Shown: positions 1 through 8,990, counted from the first letter of the stretch. The stretch: DNA of 64,000 nt from Candidatus Omnitrophota bacterium (GCA_003598175.1 QZKN01000181.1:62001-126000), one strand, 5' to 3'. Numbers and translations: made by a program. The notes: a model not told the origin generated them from the letters alone.

Positions 1-461
1 CCGGCAAAGGGGAGATTCAAATGAACGCTTTGCAGATTCGACCACCCGTGGCCGCGGCAATTGAATATTTTGTTATACATCTCATAAACGATGTTGTAAT
101 CGTGTGGCCACAAACGGGTTTCCGTGTCGGGATTCATCCACGGGTGCATGGCGGTGGGGAGAAGAAGACCGCCGAGTGGTTTCAAAATGGCGTTGATTTC
201 ACGGACATGATTGTGGAAGATGTCGGAAAGTCCGATAAAGGATGTTGCCGGGCCGTTGGTTTTCAACTCGACAACATGCAAAACCAATTCATTGGACCAA
301 CAGAGTTTGCCTCGTTCGATTTCTGATTCGTATGCGCCCGCCACGGCATGGATGAGCCGGTCCGCAATCGGTAGAATGGCAAACGTGTCTCGATCGACAA
401 TCATATATTCCAATTCGACGCCGAATCCTTTGAAAAGATGCAGGGATGGCGGCGTCTCCAT
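1..461 (-). CDS. GCS2-family carboxylate-amine ligase (partial)
   Basis: Only the N-terminal 153 codons are in the window; the 3' end lies before base 1. The translation begins METPPSLHLFKGFGVELEYM and continues with a SNELVLHVVELKTNGP segment and a TAMHPWMNP segment. These match the start of the glutamate-cysteine ligase family 2 (GCS2) fold, which joins an amine to a carboxylate with ATP: the GxELE metal/nucleotide strand, the conserved E..T.GP strand, and the MHP strand. The ATG overlaps the TGA of the upstream ATP-grasp gene by one base (TGATG), so the two are translationally coupled. With the C39-like peptidase gene this forms a three-gene operon. The substrate is unknown; glutathione synthesis is possible but the peptidase partner argues for a peptide or specialised metabolite. 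The family call is firm, the function is inferred. Confidence 0.8.
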   Translation of the reverse strand, partial: METPPSLHLFKGFGVELEYMIVDRDTFAILPIADRLIHAVAGAYESEIERGKLCWSNELVLHVVELKTNGPATSFIGLSDIFHNHVREINAILKPLGGLLLPTAMHPWMNPDTETRLWPHDYNIVYEMYNKIFNCRGHGWSNLQSVHLNLPFA

Positions 462-1930
462 CAGAATGATTTCCTCTCTTTGCGTTGTTCGATGCGCTTC
501 AGGAAGACGGTCATGATTTTCATATAGAGTTCATCTTTCAGCATGGCGTCTTCAAAACCGGCGTCGATGCTGGGATTGTCGTTGATTTCAATGACGAAGA
601 CTTTGCGTCCAACCTGTTTGAGGTCCACGCCATACAATCCATCGCCGATCGCATTGGCCGCTTTCAACGCGGTTTTCACGACGGCTTCGGGGGCGGCTTC
701 GACGCGCAGGGTGTCCACATGGCCATATTCCGTATCTCCGTTCGATTCGTGTTTCATGATTTGCCAATGCTCTTTGGCCATATGATATTTGCAGACGTAA
801 AGCGGATAGCGATCAAAAATGCCGACGCGCCAGTCGAACGGAGTCGGCAAGAATTCCTGGGCAATGATCAGATCGGATTTATCCAATAGTTTTTCCACGT
901 ATTCGTTCAAATCGGCTTCATTTTCAGCTTTGTAGACGCCTTGTGAAAAATAACTGTCGGGTTTTTTCACGATACAGGGCAAGCCGATCCGCTGCAGGAT
1001 TTGATTGATATTGTCGCGGTGAACAATCAGCGTTTTGGGGCCGGGGATGTGATACCGTTCCATCAATTCGGCCAGAAACACTTTGTTCGTACATTTTTCG
1101 ATGGAGTTTGGATCGTCGACAACGACCAGTCCTTCCGCCGCCGCTCGCCGCGAAAAGCGATAGGTGTGATGGTTGACGTTGGTGGTTTCTCGAATAAATA
1201 ACGCGTCGAACTGTGGCAGACGCCCAAAATCCTCCTTTTTGATCAGCTCCACTCCCATTTCCAGCCGGCGGGCGGCTTTCATGAATTTCTGCAGAGCTTT
1301 TTCATTGGATGGTGGATTCTCGTCCTGTGGATTATACAGGATGGCCATGTCATACCGAGGGATGAATCGTTTGGGGACGTGAAATCGATTGGAAGCGAAG
1401 TATTCTTCGGCTACCTGGATCACAAAAAGATAATGCTCTTCCGGAATCTCCTTTGCGGATATGGGATTGATGGTTTGCAATCGCCACTGCTCGTCGGAAT
1501 AGCGGAATTCGGCGCGCAGAAAAGGCACCTGAAACAAATTGAAAAGATGGCCGGAAAGGCGATCATAACGTTTGGCGAGATTCTTGCCGAAATAAATGCT
1601 GAGAGTGAAACTTTCGGATTGAATGGGCTTCATACTTTTTTGAATCAGTTCATCCAATTCGTCCGAAACCAGCCGGATGATCACATTGGATTTCATATCT
1701 TGAATGTTTTCAACGCTGGGAATCGGTTTGTGGCCTCTCGCCGAAGCCAGGAGCGACACATAATAGCCGATGCTTTGATAACGGTATGAACGGCAGAGAT
1801 TGAAAACCCGCACGTTGCGCATGTCGCTGTATTGCGGATCGGTTAAGTAGGAACGGGCGGAAACCACTTTGACGTCGGCAATATATAAAGGCCAGTATTT
1901 GGGTTGGTTGACAACAATTAACGTGGGCAT
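461..1930 (-). CDS. RimK-like ATP-grasp ligase with RLAN-type N-terminal domain
   Basis: A 489-residue protein. The N-terminal half resembles the RimK-like ATP-grasp N-terminal (RLAN) domain. The C-terminal ~200 residues are an ATP-grasp fold: a PCIVKKPDS nucleotide-binding strand, IIAQEFLPT, then YGVDLKQ and VIEINDNPSID, where E, N and N are the usual Mg-ATP ligands. ATP-grasp enzymes of this type form amide bonds through acyl-phosphates, often adding amino acids to a peptide or small molecule. The ATG at 1930 has an AAAGG element 8 bases upstream and lies 13 bases inside the upstream peptidase gene. The 3' end overlaps the GCS2 gene by one base. RLAN ATP-grasps are known to cluster with GCS2 and C39-like genes, which is the arrangement here. 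The acceptor substrate cannot be told from sequence. Confidence 0.85.
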   Translation of the reverse strand: MPTLIVVNQPKYWPLYIADVKVVSARSYLTDPQYSDMRNVRVFNLCRSYRYQSIGYYVSLLASARGHKPIPSVENIQDMKSNVIIRLVSDELDELIQKSMKPIQSESFTLSIYFGKNLAKRYDRLSGHLFNLFQVPFLRAEFRYSDEQWRLQTINPISAKEIPEEHYLFVIQVAEEYFASNRFHVPKRFIPRYDMAILYNPQDENPPSNEKALQKFMKAARRLEMGVELIKKEDFGRLPQFDALFIRETTNVNHHTYRFSRRAAAEGLVVVDDPNSIEKCTNKVFLAELMERYHIPGPKTLIVHRDNINQILQRIGLPCIVKKPDSYFSQGVYKAENEADLNEYVEKLLDKSDLIIAQEFLPTPFDWRVGIFDRYPLYVCKYHMAKEHWQIMKHESNGDTEYGHVDTLRVEAAPEAVVKTALKAANAIGDGLYGVDLKQVGRKVFVIEINDNPSIDAGFEDAMLKDELYMKIMTVFLKRIEQRKERKSF

Positions 1931-2649
1931 GAGATCGACCTTTTTCGAGAAGGGGGGGTAAGTATCAACAAATTCGCGTCGTATGTCAGCACGCCCAACA
2001 GGATGGCGCTGATCAGGCGGTCGAACATGACTTCGTAATTATGATCTTCTTTCATGGGGTTGGGATACAGCGGGTCGGCGACCATGACTTTGCGCGTTTC
2101 CTTGTTATAGCCGCAGATGACGACGAAATGTCCGCTGGGTTCGCCGCGCAAGTCGTCATAATCGCTTTTCGGGCCATATTCGCGGGGTGTTCGATAGAGA
2201 TAAGTGGAACTCAAACCGGTCAGGATGGGAACCGAACGTTTGAGATATTTTTGCAGCAAACGGCTGGTCAAATCCTTAAAACGGTATTGGCCGCCCAACT
2301 CCAAAAATTGCAGATGGCTTTCGATAGTGAAACGCAGTTTTTCGGATTCTTTGTATAATAGTTGCTTATGCAATCGTTCTGTGAGATCGATTTGCTCGGA
2401 ATCAAACCATGTTGGATCGAACACCCGCATATTGTACGTGTATATCGTGGCGGAATAGCCTCGTTTCAAAGCATGGCAGGCCAACAGCACCGCGAGCGTA
2501 CCGCCGTGTTCCAGTTGCGGCACCTCTTCGATGATTTGTGATAATCGAATGGCGTCATTGTAATATTTGTAAATGGCGTGCAGACAGGTCGGACCACATG
2601 CCACATCGTTCGGTTGCGGTTGAATTTCGAAATGAAATTTGTTGTCCAT
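1918..2649 (-). CDS. C39-like papain-fold cysteine peptidase
   Basis: A 243-residue protein with the C39-family signature near the N terminus (QPQPNDVACGPTC, candidate nucleophile Cys18). A GHFVVICGYN strand supplies the catalytic His at about residue 174, followed by VADPLYPNP with the Asp that orients it. There is no signal peptide, membrane segment or ABC transporter domain, so it is a stand-alone cytosolic enzyme rather than a bacteriocin exporter. The preferred start is ATG 2649; a TTG directly before it is possible. It is first in the operon and overlaps the ATP-grasp gene by 13 bases. A role in hydrolysing or transferring the amide products of the two ligases is inferred from context. 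Confidence 0.78.
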   Translation of the reverse strand: MDNKFHFEIQPQPNDVACGPTCLHAIYKYYNDAIRLSQIIEEVPQLEHGGTLAVLLACHALKRGYSATIYTYNMRVFDPTWFDSEQIDLTERLHKQLLYKESEKLRFTIESHLQFLELGGQYRFKDLTSRLLQKYLKRSVPILTGLSSTYLYRTPREYGPKSDYDDLRGEPSGHFVVICGYNKETRKVMVADPLYPNPMKEDHNYEVMFDRLISAILLGVLTYDANLLILTPPSRKRSISCPR

Positions 2650-2797
2650 CAAGAATATGAAAATTCCGATTTTGCAGTCACATGCGTTAGGAAGTGTAAC
2701 AGAAATTCAATTGGCTAGGAAGTGATTTTCAACAGGAATTGCTCAATTTTCATCGGCGGAAGGAAAAGAAGGCGGCGCCACGGGATCGATGTCGTCT

Positions 2798-4273
2798 TTA
2801 TCGATCGATCTTTCTTTTCATGACCATGCGGCTGGGTTTTTTCTTGTCAATGTGACTGGAGAACGTTCGCGTTTTATTCGGATCGATTTTTGCGCGGGAT
2901 TTCAGATCGTCCTCCAGTTTTTGATATTGAGATTCGTTTTTCTGATAACGCTTGATCGCTTCTCCGACGAGCGAATGTTGTACGTCGACGAGTTTTTCCT
3001 GGCTGCGGACGATATCGAGTTTGCGGCGATGCTTTTCCAATTGCGCCTGAATTTTGGCTTTTTTCTGTAACATTTCTTCATATTCGGGAGAATCGGGTTG
3101 CAAGGTTTCACAGGACAGTTCGATTTCTTTCATGGCGGCTTCGAATTCTTTTTTCACCGCGCGAAATTCCTGCTCGAACAACGTTCCGGTATATTCCAGG
3201 ACGTCTTTATGTAAATTCAAAATGATGCTATGCCGTAACCGGACGCCATGTTGATAGGAAGGTAGCCGATTGAAATCGAAAGCCACCGCGCTTCTCGCCC
3301 TGGCATAGTCCCCCAATGTGGGATAAATGCGTTTGAGAATTTCGGGAGTTCGATTTTTGTCAAGCAAACCTAATTTGATTTGAATAAGTCCTCGCAGAAG
3401 TTTGGGCAGTTCCAACAGAACCGGCCGGTCGCGAAGATGACCGTTGATGATCCGTTCCATATCGCGCAACTCATTGATGGCGTTCTTGAGCGAGAGTTCG
3501 GAGCGTTCATGCCGTTCCTTAAATTCCGCGGTTTTTGATGTGGCGCCGTAACCGTTAACTTCCAGTTTGTGAAGAAAGTAACGGGTCATTTCCAAAAGCA
3601 AATATCCCGTCAATTCATTGTATTGAACCACATCATACGCTTGATCGAGAACCATCGAGAAAAAGGGGTAGAGCGGATCCTCTTCATTCATTTCCGGCAG
3701 GCGGACGCGGATCGCTTTCACTTCCTCGGGAGTGAAGATAAGGCTGATTTCCTGTTGCAGTTCGGGACGTGGGGACCCGGACGCATTGCTGGTTTTAAAA
3801 AAATGATGCAAGCGAGTTCGAATGGTGATCACGCCGTCCGTTTTTTGCATGCACAATTGGCTTTGTATATTCAAGAGAGAGCTGAACGTCGCCGCCACTT
3901 CGCCCATGCTTTTGCCTTTTAGCGTCGTGTCCAGATTTTCGAGCAGCTCGTACAGCTCCTTCTTTTTGCCCTTGATTATTTTCGTGGTTTCCTGGGAAGA
4001 TTCTTCGACCTCCGCGAGGATGAATTGGCCGTCTTCGTCGAAAATATCTTTCACCGAGTCGAAAACCACGTCTCGTACCGCTTCGGAAACGTACGTTCCC
4101 GATTCGATTTTGTGGATCAAGTCTGCCAGAGCACTCTCTTTATCCTCAACCGCATCCTCCTCTTCCCGCAGGGATGCCTCTTGCGTAACCTGATTCAATT
4201 CCAGCAGATCTTCGATGTCGAGGTCTTCGCCAAAATCATCATCGAAATCAAACGAAAAATCATCTTTTGGCAT
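2798..4273 (-). CDS. Uncharacterised acidic, coiled-coil-rich protein
   Basis: A 491-residue protein of no recognised family. The first ~30 residues are strongly acidic and aromatic (FDFDDDFGEDLDIEDLL). The middle is helical, and residues ~370-460 are heptad-like and charged (KKEFEAAMKEIELSCE, LQKKAKIQAQLEKHRRK), predicting a coiled coil. The C terminus is basic. There is no signal peptide or membrane segment, so it is probably cytosolic. The start at 4273 is chosen because GGAGTG sits 6 bases upstream; an ATG nine codons earlier lacks this. It lies 148 bases from the peptidase operon and 200 bases from the next unknown gene, all on the minus strand. The function is unknown; a structural or adaptor role would fit the composition. 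Confidence 0.7.
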   Translation of the reverse strand: MPKDDFSFDFDDDFGEDLDIEDLLELNQVTQEASLREEEDAVEDKESALADLIHKIESGTYVSEAVRDVVFDSVKDIFDEDGQFILAEVEESSQETTKIIKGKKKELYELLENLDTTLKGKSMGEVAATFSSLLNIQSQLCMQKTDGVITIRTRLHHFFKTSNASGSPRPELQQEISLIFTPEEVKAIRVRLPEMNEEDPLYPFFSMVLDQAYDVVQYNELTGYLLLEMTRYFLHKLEVNGYGATSKTAEFKERHERSELSLKNAINELRDMERIINGHLRDRPVLLELPKLLRGLIQIKLGLLDKNRTPEILKRIYPTLGDYARARSAVAFDFNRLPSYQHGVRLRHSIILNLHKDVLEYTGTLFEQEFRAVKKEFEAAMKEIELSCETLQPDSPEYEEMLQKKAKIQAQLEKHRRKLDIVRSQEKLVDVQHSLVGEAIKRYQKNESQYQKLEDDLKSRAKIDPNKTRTFSSHIDKKKPSRMVMKRKIDR

Positions 4274-4477
4274 GGGAATCACTCCGAATTTCAGGTTCAT
4301 ATATTTTTATATTAGGCGGTTTATCCTATTTCCCTATCGATTGAGAATCAAGAGCGTTCGTATTCAATTGGAATGATGAATAAGGATACGCGCGATTTGT
4401 TTGCGGGCAGTACAAAATTTCAAGTTTATTGTAATCAAAATTGATTACATTGTCTCCTAATAATTCCATTAAGGAAT

Positions 4478-5626
4478 TTAAAATCCCCGCCGATCCAAAA
4501 CCGCCATGCGTTTGTGTTTTTTTGCTTTCTTCCGGTCGCTGATTGAGATTTGCGTCTTGAATTCCAATTCGTCCGGTTGAACGGCTTCTCCGCGAATCAA
4601 TTGCTCGATTTCTTCGTCGGTGAGCGCTTTTGAAGCGTCTTCCACAGTTACGGTAGCCATGAGGTTTGCCGTCTTGCTTTCGGCTTCTTCCGCCACACTC
4701 AGCGCGTGGACTCCCGCTTCACTTTCTCCCAGCTCCTCTTCCCGCGACCGGACAAAATTGGAATAGCCTTCCCGCTCGATGGAGGCCATTTTCGCTTGAT
4801 CCCGATAACCGACAGGGGGATTCCCCATCAGCGCGAACGCCAGTTCCCATCGGCTTACGCGGGAAAGTTGGGTGGATTCTCCCCGGCGCAGGTTATCTTG
4901 CAGGCGATTGTTGGCTACCTGCATTTGCTTGCGATACTGCGGCAATTTTTCACGGCAACGGCGGTCGAGAATAACTTGCACTTTTTTTAATGTCTCCAGC
5001 GAGTAGCCCAACTCCTGTTCGCTCACAAACCCTCGTTCGATCATTTCCTGCGTGATTTGTGTGCGTTCCATCATGACATTGCTGTCATACAGCGCGTAGG
5101 TCAACTGGTTGCCGTTACGTTGAATTTCATCTGCCAGATCGTTCACAATTCGATGGGAATGCAGAAATTCGCGATGCATCAAGGTGTGATGAGTTCCCAG
5201 CGGTTCCTTCAAACTGGTCAAAAGAGTCGTATCGTGCGCGATCGCAAGCGTCAAGTATTTTAAATTTTGCACATGCGATTCGAACAATTCCGCCGTCGTG
5301 AGACGCCATACCGGCATCGGCCCTCCATCTTTTAATTGATCCACCTGTTTTTGTAAGGTGAAGAGAAATTGCTCCGTTTCCTGGTGCGTCAACCATAATC
5401 CGCCCTGACTCGATACGACGAACGTGATCTCATGGTTCGGAAACGAGGAGCGAAGGCCGGATTCGATACTGTTGAGCGTTTTCCGTATTCGCTCGAATCG
5501 TTTCAGATCCACTTCCCATGCCAGAGAGGTACCGGCGACATCTTCGAAGGCAACCGAATGAAGGGCTTTCTCTTGAAAGGTACCAATCAGATCATCCGAC
5601 ATGAGTATGGCAGGTTGTTTTGACAT
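4478..5626 (-). CDS. Uncharacterised 382-residue protein
   Basis: I do not recognise this protein. It is helical, with no signal peptide, membrane span or obvious catalytic motif. The stretch MHREFLHSHRIVNDLADEIQ and the repeated H, E and D residues around positions 125-175 could suggest a four-helix or DinB-like bundle, but no family signature is clear. The C-terminal tail is strongly basic (SDRKKAKKHKRMAVLDRRGF), which may bind nucleic acid or acidic lipid. It is transcribed in the same direction as the coiled-coil protein downstream (204 bases away). The ~500 bases before it are AT-rich and would hold its promoter. Confidence 0.65.
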   Translation of the reverse strand: MSKQPAILMSDDLIGTFQEKALHSVAFEDVAGTSLAWEVDLKRFERIRKTLNSIESGLRSSFPNHEITFVVSSQGGLWLTHQETEQFLFTLQKQVDQLKDGGPMPVWRLTTAELFESHVQNLKYLTLAIAHDTTLLTSLKEPLGTHHTLMHREFLHSHRIVNDLADEIQRNGNQLTYALYDSNVMMERTQITQEMIERGFVSEQELGYSLETLKKVQVILDRRCREKLPQYRKQMQVANNRLQDNLRRGESTQLSRVSRWELAFALMGNPPVGYRDQAKMASIEREGYSNFVRSREEELGESEAGVHALSVAEEAESKTANLMATVTVEDASKALTDEEIEQLIRGEAVQPDELEFKTQISISDRKKAKKHKRMAVLDRRGF

Positions 5627-6127
5627 GGCTTCTGATCAATTCTTGTTTATGTTGAGAAACAAAGACAACCGTTCCAAATCATAGGACAAGATAGAATCGC
5701 ATTACACCTATGCTTATAGCAAAAATTGGACCGAAATTCAGGAATACGGTTTCTTTCTCATAAAAAAGTACATTGGAATTTTTTAGTGATAAAAGGGTAT
5801 TTCTATTATAGAAATAAATTACGAAAATTGGCGATTATAATACATGATTCTGTAATAAAGTGTAGCGTTTTTTGCGGTCAATGTCTATTGTAGTGATATT
5901 CTTGTTGCGAATGAAAAAAATGCGATCAAACAGGTGACGATGCTTGAAAAATCGGTTGATAAGACCGGTAAAATAGGGGAAATGGATCCATCGCTCCCAC
6001 ATTTGGAAAGAAGATGAATCAATTTGCAATATCGAACCCCGTTTTTTATCATTTTGAAAGCATCTCTGCTTGTTTGCTCACATTTTGAGAATTTAGGCTC
6101 TGTTTTTGCCATTATTCTCGTGGCGGA
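5627..6127. other. AT-rich intergenic region
   Basis: About 500 bases, noticeably more AT-rich than the flanking genes, with several TATAAT-like hexamers on both strands (for example 5836-5841) but no well-spaced -35 partner that I could find. Short open frames on the minus strand (near 5835-6112) have no homology I recognise and no ribosome-binding site. It probably carries the promoter of the minus-strand gene ending at 4478. No RNA gene or repeat was seen. Confidence 0.5.
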
Positions 6128-7471
6128 TTACGGGCGAACGATGGTTCCGTCTCGGCGTCGAGTATTTCCCCAAAATTGATCGAAACTGGGGGATTCGGGA
6201 AACGGATATCGTTTGGCTTTCTCTTCATCCACTTCGATGCCCCAGCCGGGCGTCTCGTTGGCGAAGATGTACCCGTTTTCAATTTTCAGGCAACCGGGAA
6301 ACACTTCCTGCGCTGCGTCCCGAAAGACATGCCGTTCTTGAATGCCGAAATTGTAACAGGCCAGATCCAACGCCACATTGGCGGCGTGTCCGATGGGGGA
6401 ACAGTCGCCGGGACCATGCCATGCGGTTTTGACGCCGAAAAATTCACAAAACGCGGCGAGTTTTCGCCCCACATTCAATCCGCCGATTTGCGAAAGGTGC
6501 ACGCGAATAAAGTCGATCAAGCGTTCCGACACCAAATCAATCCATTCATGCGGATTATTGAACAACTCGCCCATCGCGAGCGGCGTCGAACATTGCTGCC
6601 GAATGCGGCGAAAATGATCGATTTCTTCCGGCGGCACAGGATCTTCCAGGAAAAAAAGCCGGTATGGTTCCAAATCCTTGGCCAATTGCACCGCTTGTAC
6701 GCACGATATGCGTTCGTGAGTATCATGCAACAGTTCAACTTCCTCACCGATATTGTTGCGTAAATGATCAAATAGCTTTGGAACGATGCGTACGTAGGCG
6801 GAAGGTTCAAAAACAGAGGTTCCTTTTGGCAGATATTCCGGTGAATCTTTCTGTGCGGAGCCCGCTCCATACGCCGAGTAACCCGGCACCGCGACCTGCA
6901 CGCGCACGTGGCGATAACCTTCTTCCATAAAGCGGCGAACGCGGTCTTCCACTTCCTGGAAATCTCGACCCGATGCATGGGCGTACAAGTCGGCGGCGAA
7001 CCGGCATTTTCCGCCCAACAATTGGTAAACCGGCATCCCCGCCCGCTTGCCTTTGATATCCCATAGCGCCATTTCCACTCCGCTCAGCGCATTGTTGAGC
7101 ACCGGCCCATTGCGCCAATAACTGCTGACGAAGCAGGATTGCCAGATATCCTCGATGTTGTCCGGATTTTTTCCGATCAAAAACGGCCGCAGATATTCCT
7201 CCACCGCCGTTTTCACGGTAAGCGGACGTTGCGTAAACGTGGCGCAGCCATACCCATAAAGTCCCGGTTCGCTGGTTTCCACTTTTACGATCACCATTCG
7301 GATACGCTCAGGCGCGGTCAAAATCACTTTGACGTCAGTGATTTTCACCGGCGAGGAATCCATCGAACGCTCGGATTCGGAACTGGCATAAGCTGAAAAC
7401 GCGGATAAACCGGGCAAGCCCAGTCCCATTCCTCCGGCGGCAAATATCGACATCACATCCCGTCGTTTCAT
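6128..7471 (-). CDS. Exported mannonate dehydratase-like enzyme (enolase superfamily, RspA/ManD type)
   Basis: A 447-residue protein. The first ~35 residues are a twin-arginine-like signal (KRRDVMSIFAAGGMGLGLPG) ending in SAYASS, so the enzyme is probably exported folded. The remainder is a mandelate racemase/muconate lactonising fold of the RspA/ManD subgroup: an N-terminal capping domain with MALWDIKGK, then a barrel with LLHDTHERIS (Asp metal ligand and catalytic His), FFLEDPVPPE and MGELFNNPHEW (Glu metal ligands), and AWHGPGDCSP (His). In characterised members this site dehydrates D-mannonate or related acid sugars. Export is unusual for the family, and the true substrate may be an extracellular sugar acid. 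GGGAG lies 9 bases before the ATG. No sugar transporter or kinase is adjacent. Confidence 0.85.
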   Translation of the reverse strand: MKRRDVMSIFAAGGMGLGLPGLSAFSAYASSESERSMDSSPVKITDVKVILTAPERIRMVIVKVETSEPGLYGYGCATFTQRPLTVKTAVEEYLRPFLIGKNPDNIEDIWQSCFVSSYWRNGPVLNNALSGVEMALWDIKGKRAGMPVYQLLGGKCRFAADLYAHASGRDFQEVEDRVRRFMEEGYRHVRVQVAVPGYSAYGAGSAQKDSPEYLPKGTSVFEPSAYVRIVPKLFDHLRNNIGEEVELLHDTHERISCVQAVQLAKDLEPYRLFFLEDPVPPEEIDHFRRIRQQCSTPLAMGELFNNPHEWIDLVSERLIDFIRVHLSQIGGLNVGRKLAAFCEFFGVKTAWHGPGDCSPIGHAANVALDLACYNFGIQERHVFRDAAQEVFPGCLKIENGYIFANETPGWGIEVDEEKAKRYPFPESPSFDQFWGNTRRRDGTIVRP

Positions 7472-7779
7472 TTCTGCATTCTCCCTTCTTCAATCAAAAT
7501 CAATAGCCCATCATACCATATTTCCGTTCCATATCTTCCGGCATGGAGTTGTAAAGAATGGATCCCCCCATTTCCTTCCGGTTTGATCCGGAGAAACACG
7601 AAGACAAAAGAAAAGCGGTTTCCATCTTATTTTTTCACTTTTTTGTCTTGACAACGGGGGCCACTTTAATTAGTCTGCCGCTGTGTTTTTCTGTAGAATA
7701 AAATAGTTTCCCCAACAATTGATCTGTGCAGCCAAAATGGAATGAGTGAAAAAATATTACGATTGAAAGAGGAAATCGA
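7472..7779. other. Intergenic region with a weak candidate promoter
   Basis: About 308 bases between divergently transcribed genes. A TTGACA hexamer is at 7648-7653, but the best -10 at 17-base spacing (7671-7676, TAGTCT) matches only half of the consensus, so a promoter for the downstream toxin-antitoxin pair is possible but weak. A small CCGG-TTTGAT-CCGG inverted repeat lies near 7580. Nothing else is evident. Confidence 0.3.
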
Positions 7780-8016
7780 ATGACTGACTTTGAAGAAATA
7801 TCCCTAAAGGCCATGGCTTTGCCCGTCGAAAGCAGAGCCGAACTTGCCGAGATCCTGATTCAGAGTCTTGACGAAGACGAAAACGAAGATCACAAATCCG
7901 CCTGGCTTGAGGAAATCCACCGAAGAGATCAAGAAATTAGAGTGGGCGCATCCATCACCAAAACGGCAGACCAGGTTCTCCGGGAAGCTCGTGAAACACT
8001 TCGATGCCTGAAATAG
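7780..8016 (+). CDS. Addiction-module antitoxin (TIGR02574-like)
   Basis: A 78-residue acidic protein whose pattern (ALPVESRAELAEILIQSLD, then a W-LEEI-RR segment and a short C-terminal helix) matches the putative addiction-module component family. Members of that family partner RelE/ParE-type toxins by wrapping around them. AGAGGA lies 8 bases before the ATG. Its last 13 bases overlap the start of the toxin gene, the usual arrangement for a coupled pair. Autorepression by the complex is expected from the family, but no clear operator palindrome was identified upstream. Confidence 0.85.
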   Translation: MTDFEEISLKAMALPVESRAELAEILIQSLDEDENEDHKSAWLEEIHRRDQEIRVGASITKTADQVLREARETLRCLK

Positions 8017-8297
8017 AATTCCATCACGCCGCCGACGAAGAAATGAAAGCGGCCGCTGTATATTATGATGATCAGGTGGTGGGGCTTGGGAGTGATTTTC
8101 TTGACGAAATAGAGTCCGGACTGAATCGGATTCGGCGATTTCCATTGCTCTCGCCAATCTACGATGGGGAATACCGGCGGTATCTCTTGAAACGATTCCC
8201 TTATGGATTGATCTATCGAATCGAGGCTCAAAAGATATTCATCATTGCGGTTACTCACCATCAGCGTAAACCAAAATACTGGATAGATAGGACATAA
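8004..8297 (+). CDS. RelE/ParE-family toxin
   Basis: A 97-residue protein with the ParE/RelE pattern: an N-terminal strand and helix (IEFHHAADEEMKAAAVYYDD), a central helix with FLDEIESGLNRIRRFP, then GEYRRYLLKRFPYGLIYRI and IFIIAVTHHQRKPKYW. The R-x-FPYGLIYR strand and the H-x-x-RKP-x-YW C terminus are typical of ParE-like toxins, which act on gyrase or the ribosome depending on subtype. It overlaps the antitoxin by 13 bases. The sequence looks intact, so the pair is probably functional. The molecular target is not decided by the sequence. Confidence 0.87.
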   Translation: MPEIEFHHAADEEMKAAAVYYDDQVVGLGSDFLDEIESGLNRIRRFPLLSPIYDGEYRRYLLKRFPYGLIYRIEAQKIFIIAVTHHQRKPKYWIDRT

Positions 8298-8350
8298 TCC
8301 GTTTTATTGTACTGTTTTTTATATATAACATTCTCACCGGAGACCCAGTC

Positions 8351-8863
8351 ATGTTTCTCTTAAACAAAATCGAAAAAGAGCCCCAAATCGTTACATTATC
8401 AAATCCGATTTACTTTGTGGGATTATCGGTGCACACCGGCATGAAAACGATATATACAGATGCGGCTAAATTGGGGAAGGACTATACCCTTTTTAAAGAA
8501 ACGCATCCGATCCCCGATCTCAAACAGCCTTGGGCGTTCGTGGCATATAGCAAGGATTTCAATGAAGATACAAAAACGTGGGAATATATCATGGGAGATG
8601 TGGTAACGAATTTGGATTCCATCCCGCCCGAATTAAAGGGATACGAAATTCCTTCCGGGACATACGCTATTTTTCCGATTAAAGCAAAATTTAAATTTCT
8701 ATGGGGATTGGAAATCGGCAGAATGAAACGATATGTTTTCACACAATGGCTTCCCCACTCGCCGTATCAATCGACAGGATGTGATTTTGAATATCATGAT
8801 GCAAGAAGCGTCGGCAGGAATCCGAGTATTGATTTATATGTTGGGATTCAGGAAAAAAAATGA
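8351..8863 (+). CDS. GyrI-like / effector-binding domain protein
   Basis: A 170-residue protein resembling the stand-alone bacterial transcription activator effector-binding (GyrI-like) fold. It begins with a strand (EPQIVTLSNPIYFVGLSVHTG) and has the repeated strand-helix layout, with YEIPSGTYAIFPIKA near position 95-110 and a C-terminal strand. In other bacteria such domains bind hydrophobic small molecules or inhibit gyrase, sometimes in integron or mobile contexts. Here it follows the ParE-like toxin by 53 bases on the same strand. A link to the toxin is possible, since GyrI-type proteins can protect gyrase from ParE-class toxins, but that is speculation. Confidence 0.6.
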   Translation: MFLLNKIEKEPQIVTLSNPIYFVGLSVHTGMKTIYTDAAKLGKDYTLFKETHPIPDLKQPWAFVAYSKDFNEDTKTWEYIMGDVVTNLDSIPPELKGYEIPSGTYAIFPIKAKFKFLWGLEIGRMKRYVFTQWLPHSPYQSTGCDFEYHDARSVGRNPSIDLYVGIQEKK

Positions 8864-8990
8864 AAATGGTCTGACTTGTAGACTGGCTGACTTTTTTTTG
8901 TCCTTCCCGCCTGGTCAGTTGGCCTATGTGACGTACTATACATTATTCATCCACCTTGAAATTCCACATCGTCGCACATAAACTTTGCTT

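Noticed and set aside
5836-5841. TATAAT as a promoter in the AT-rich gap
   Set aside because: No -35 hexamer at suitable spacing on either strand.
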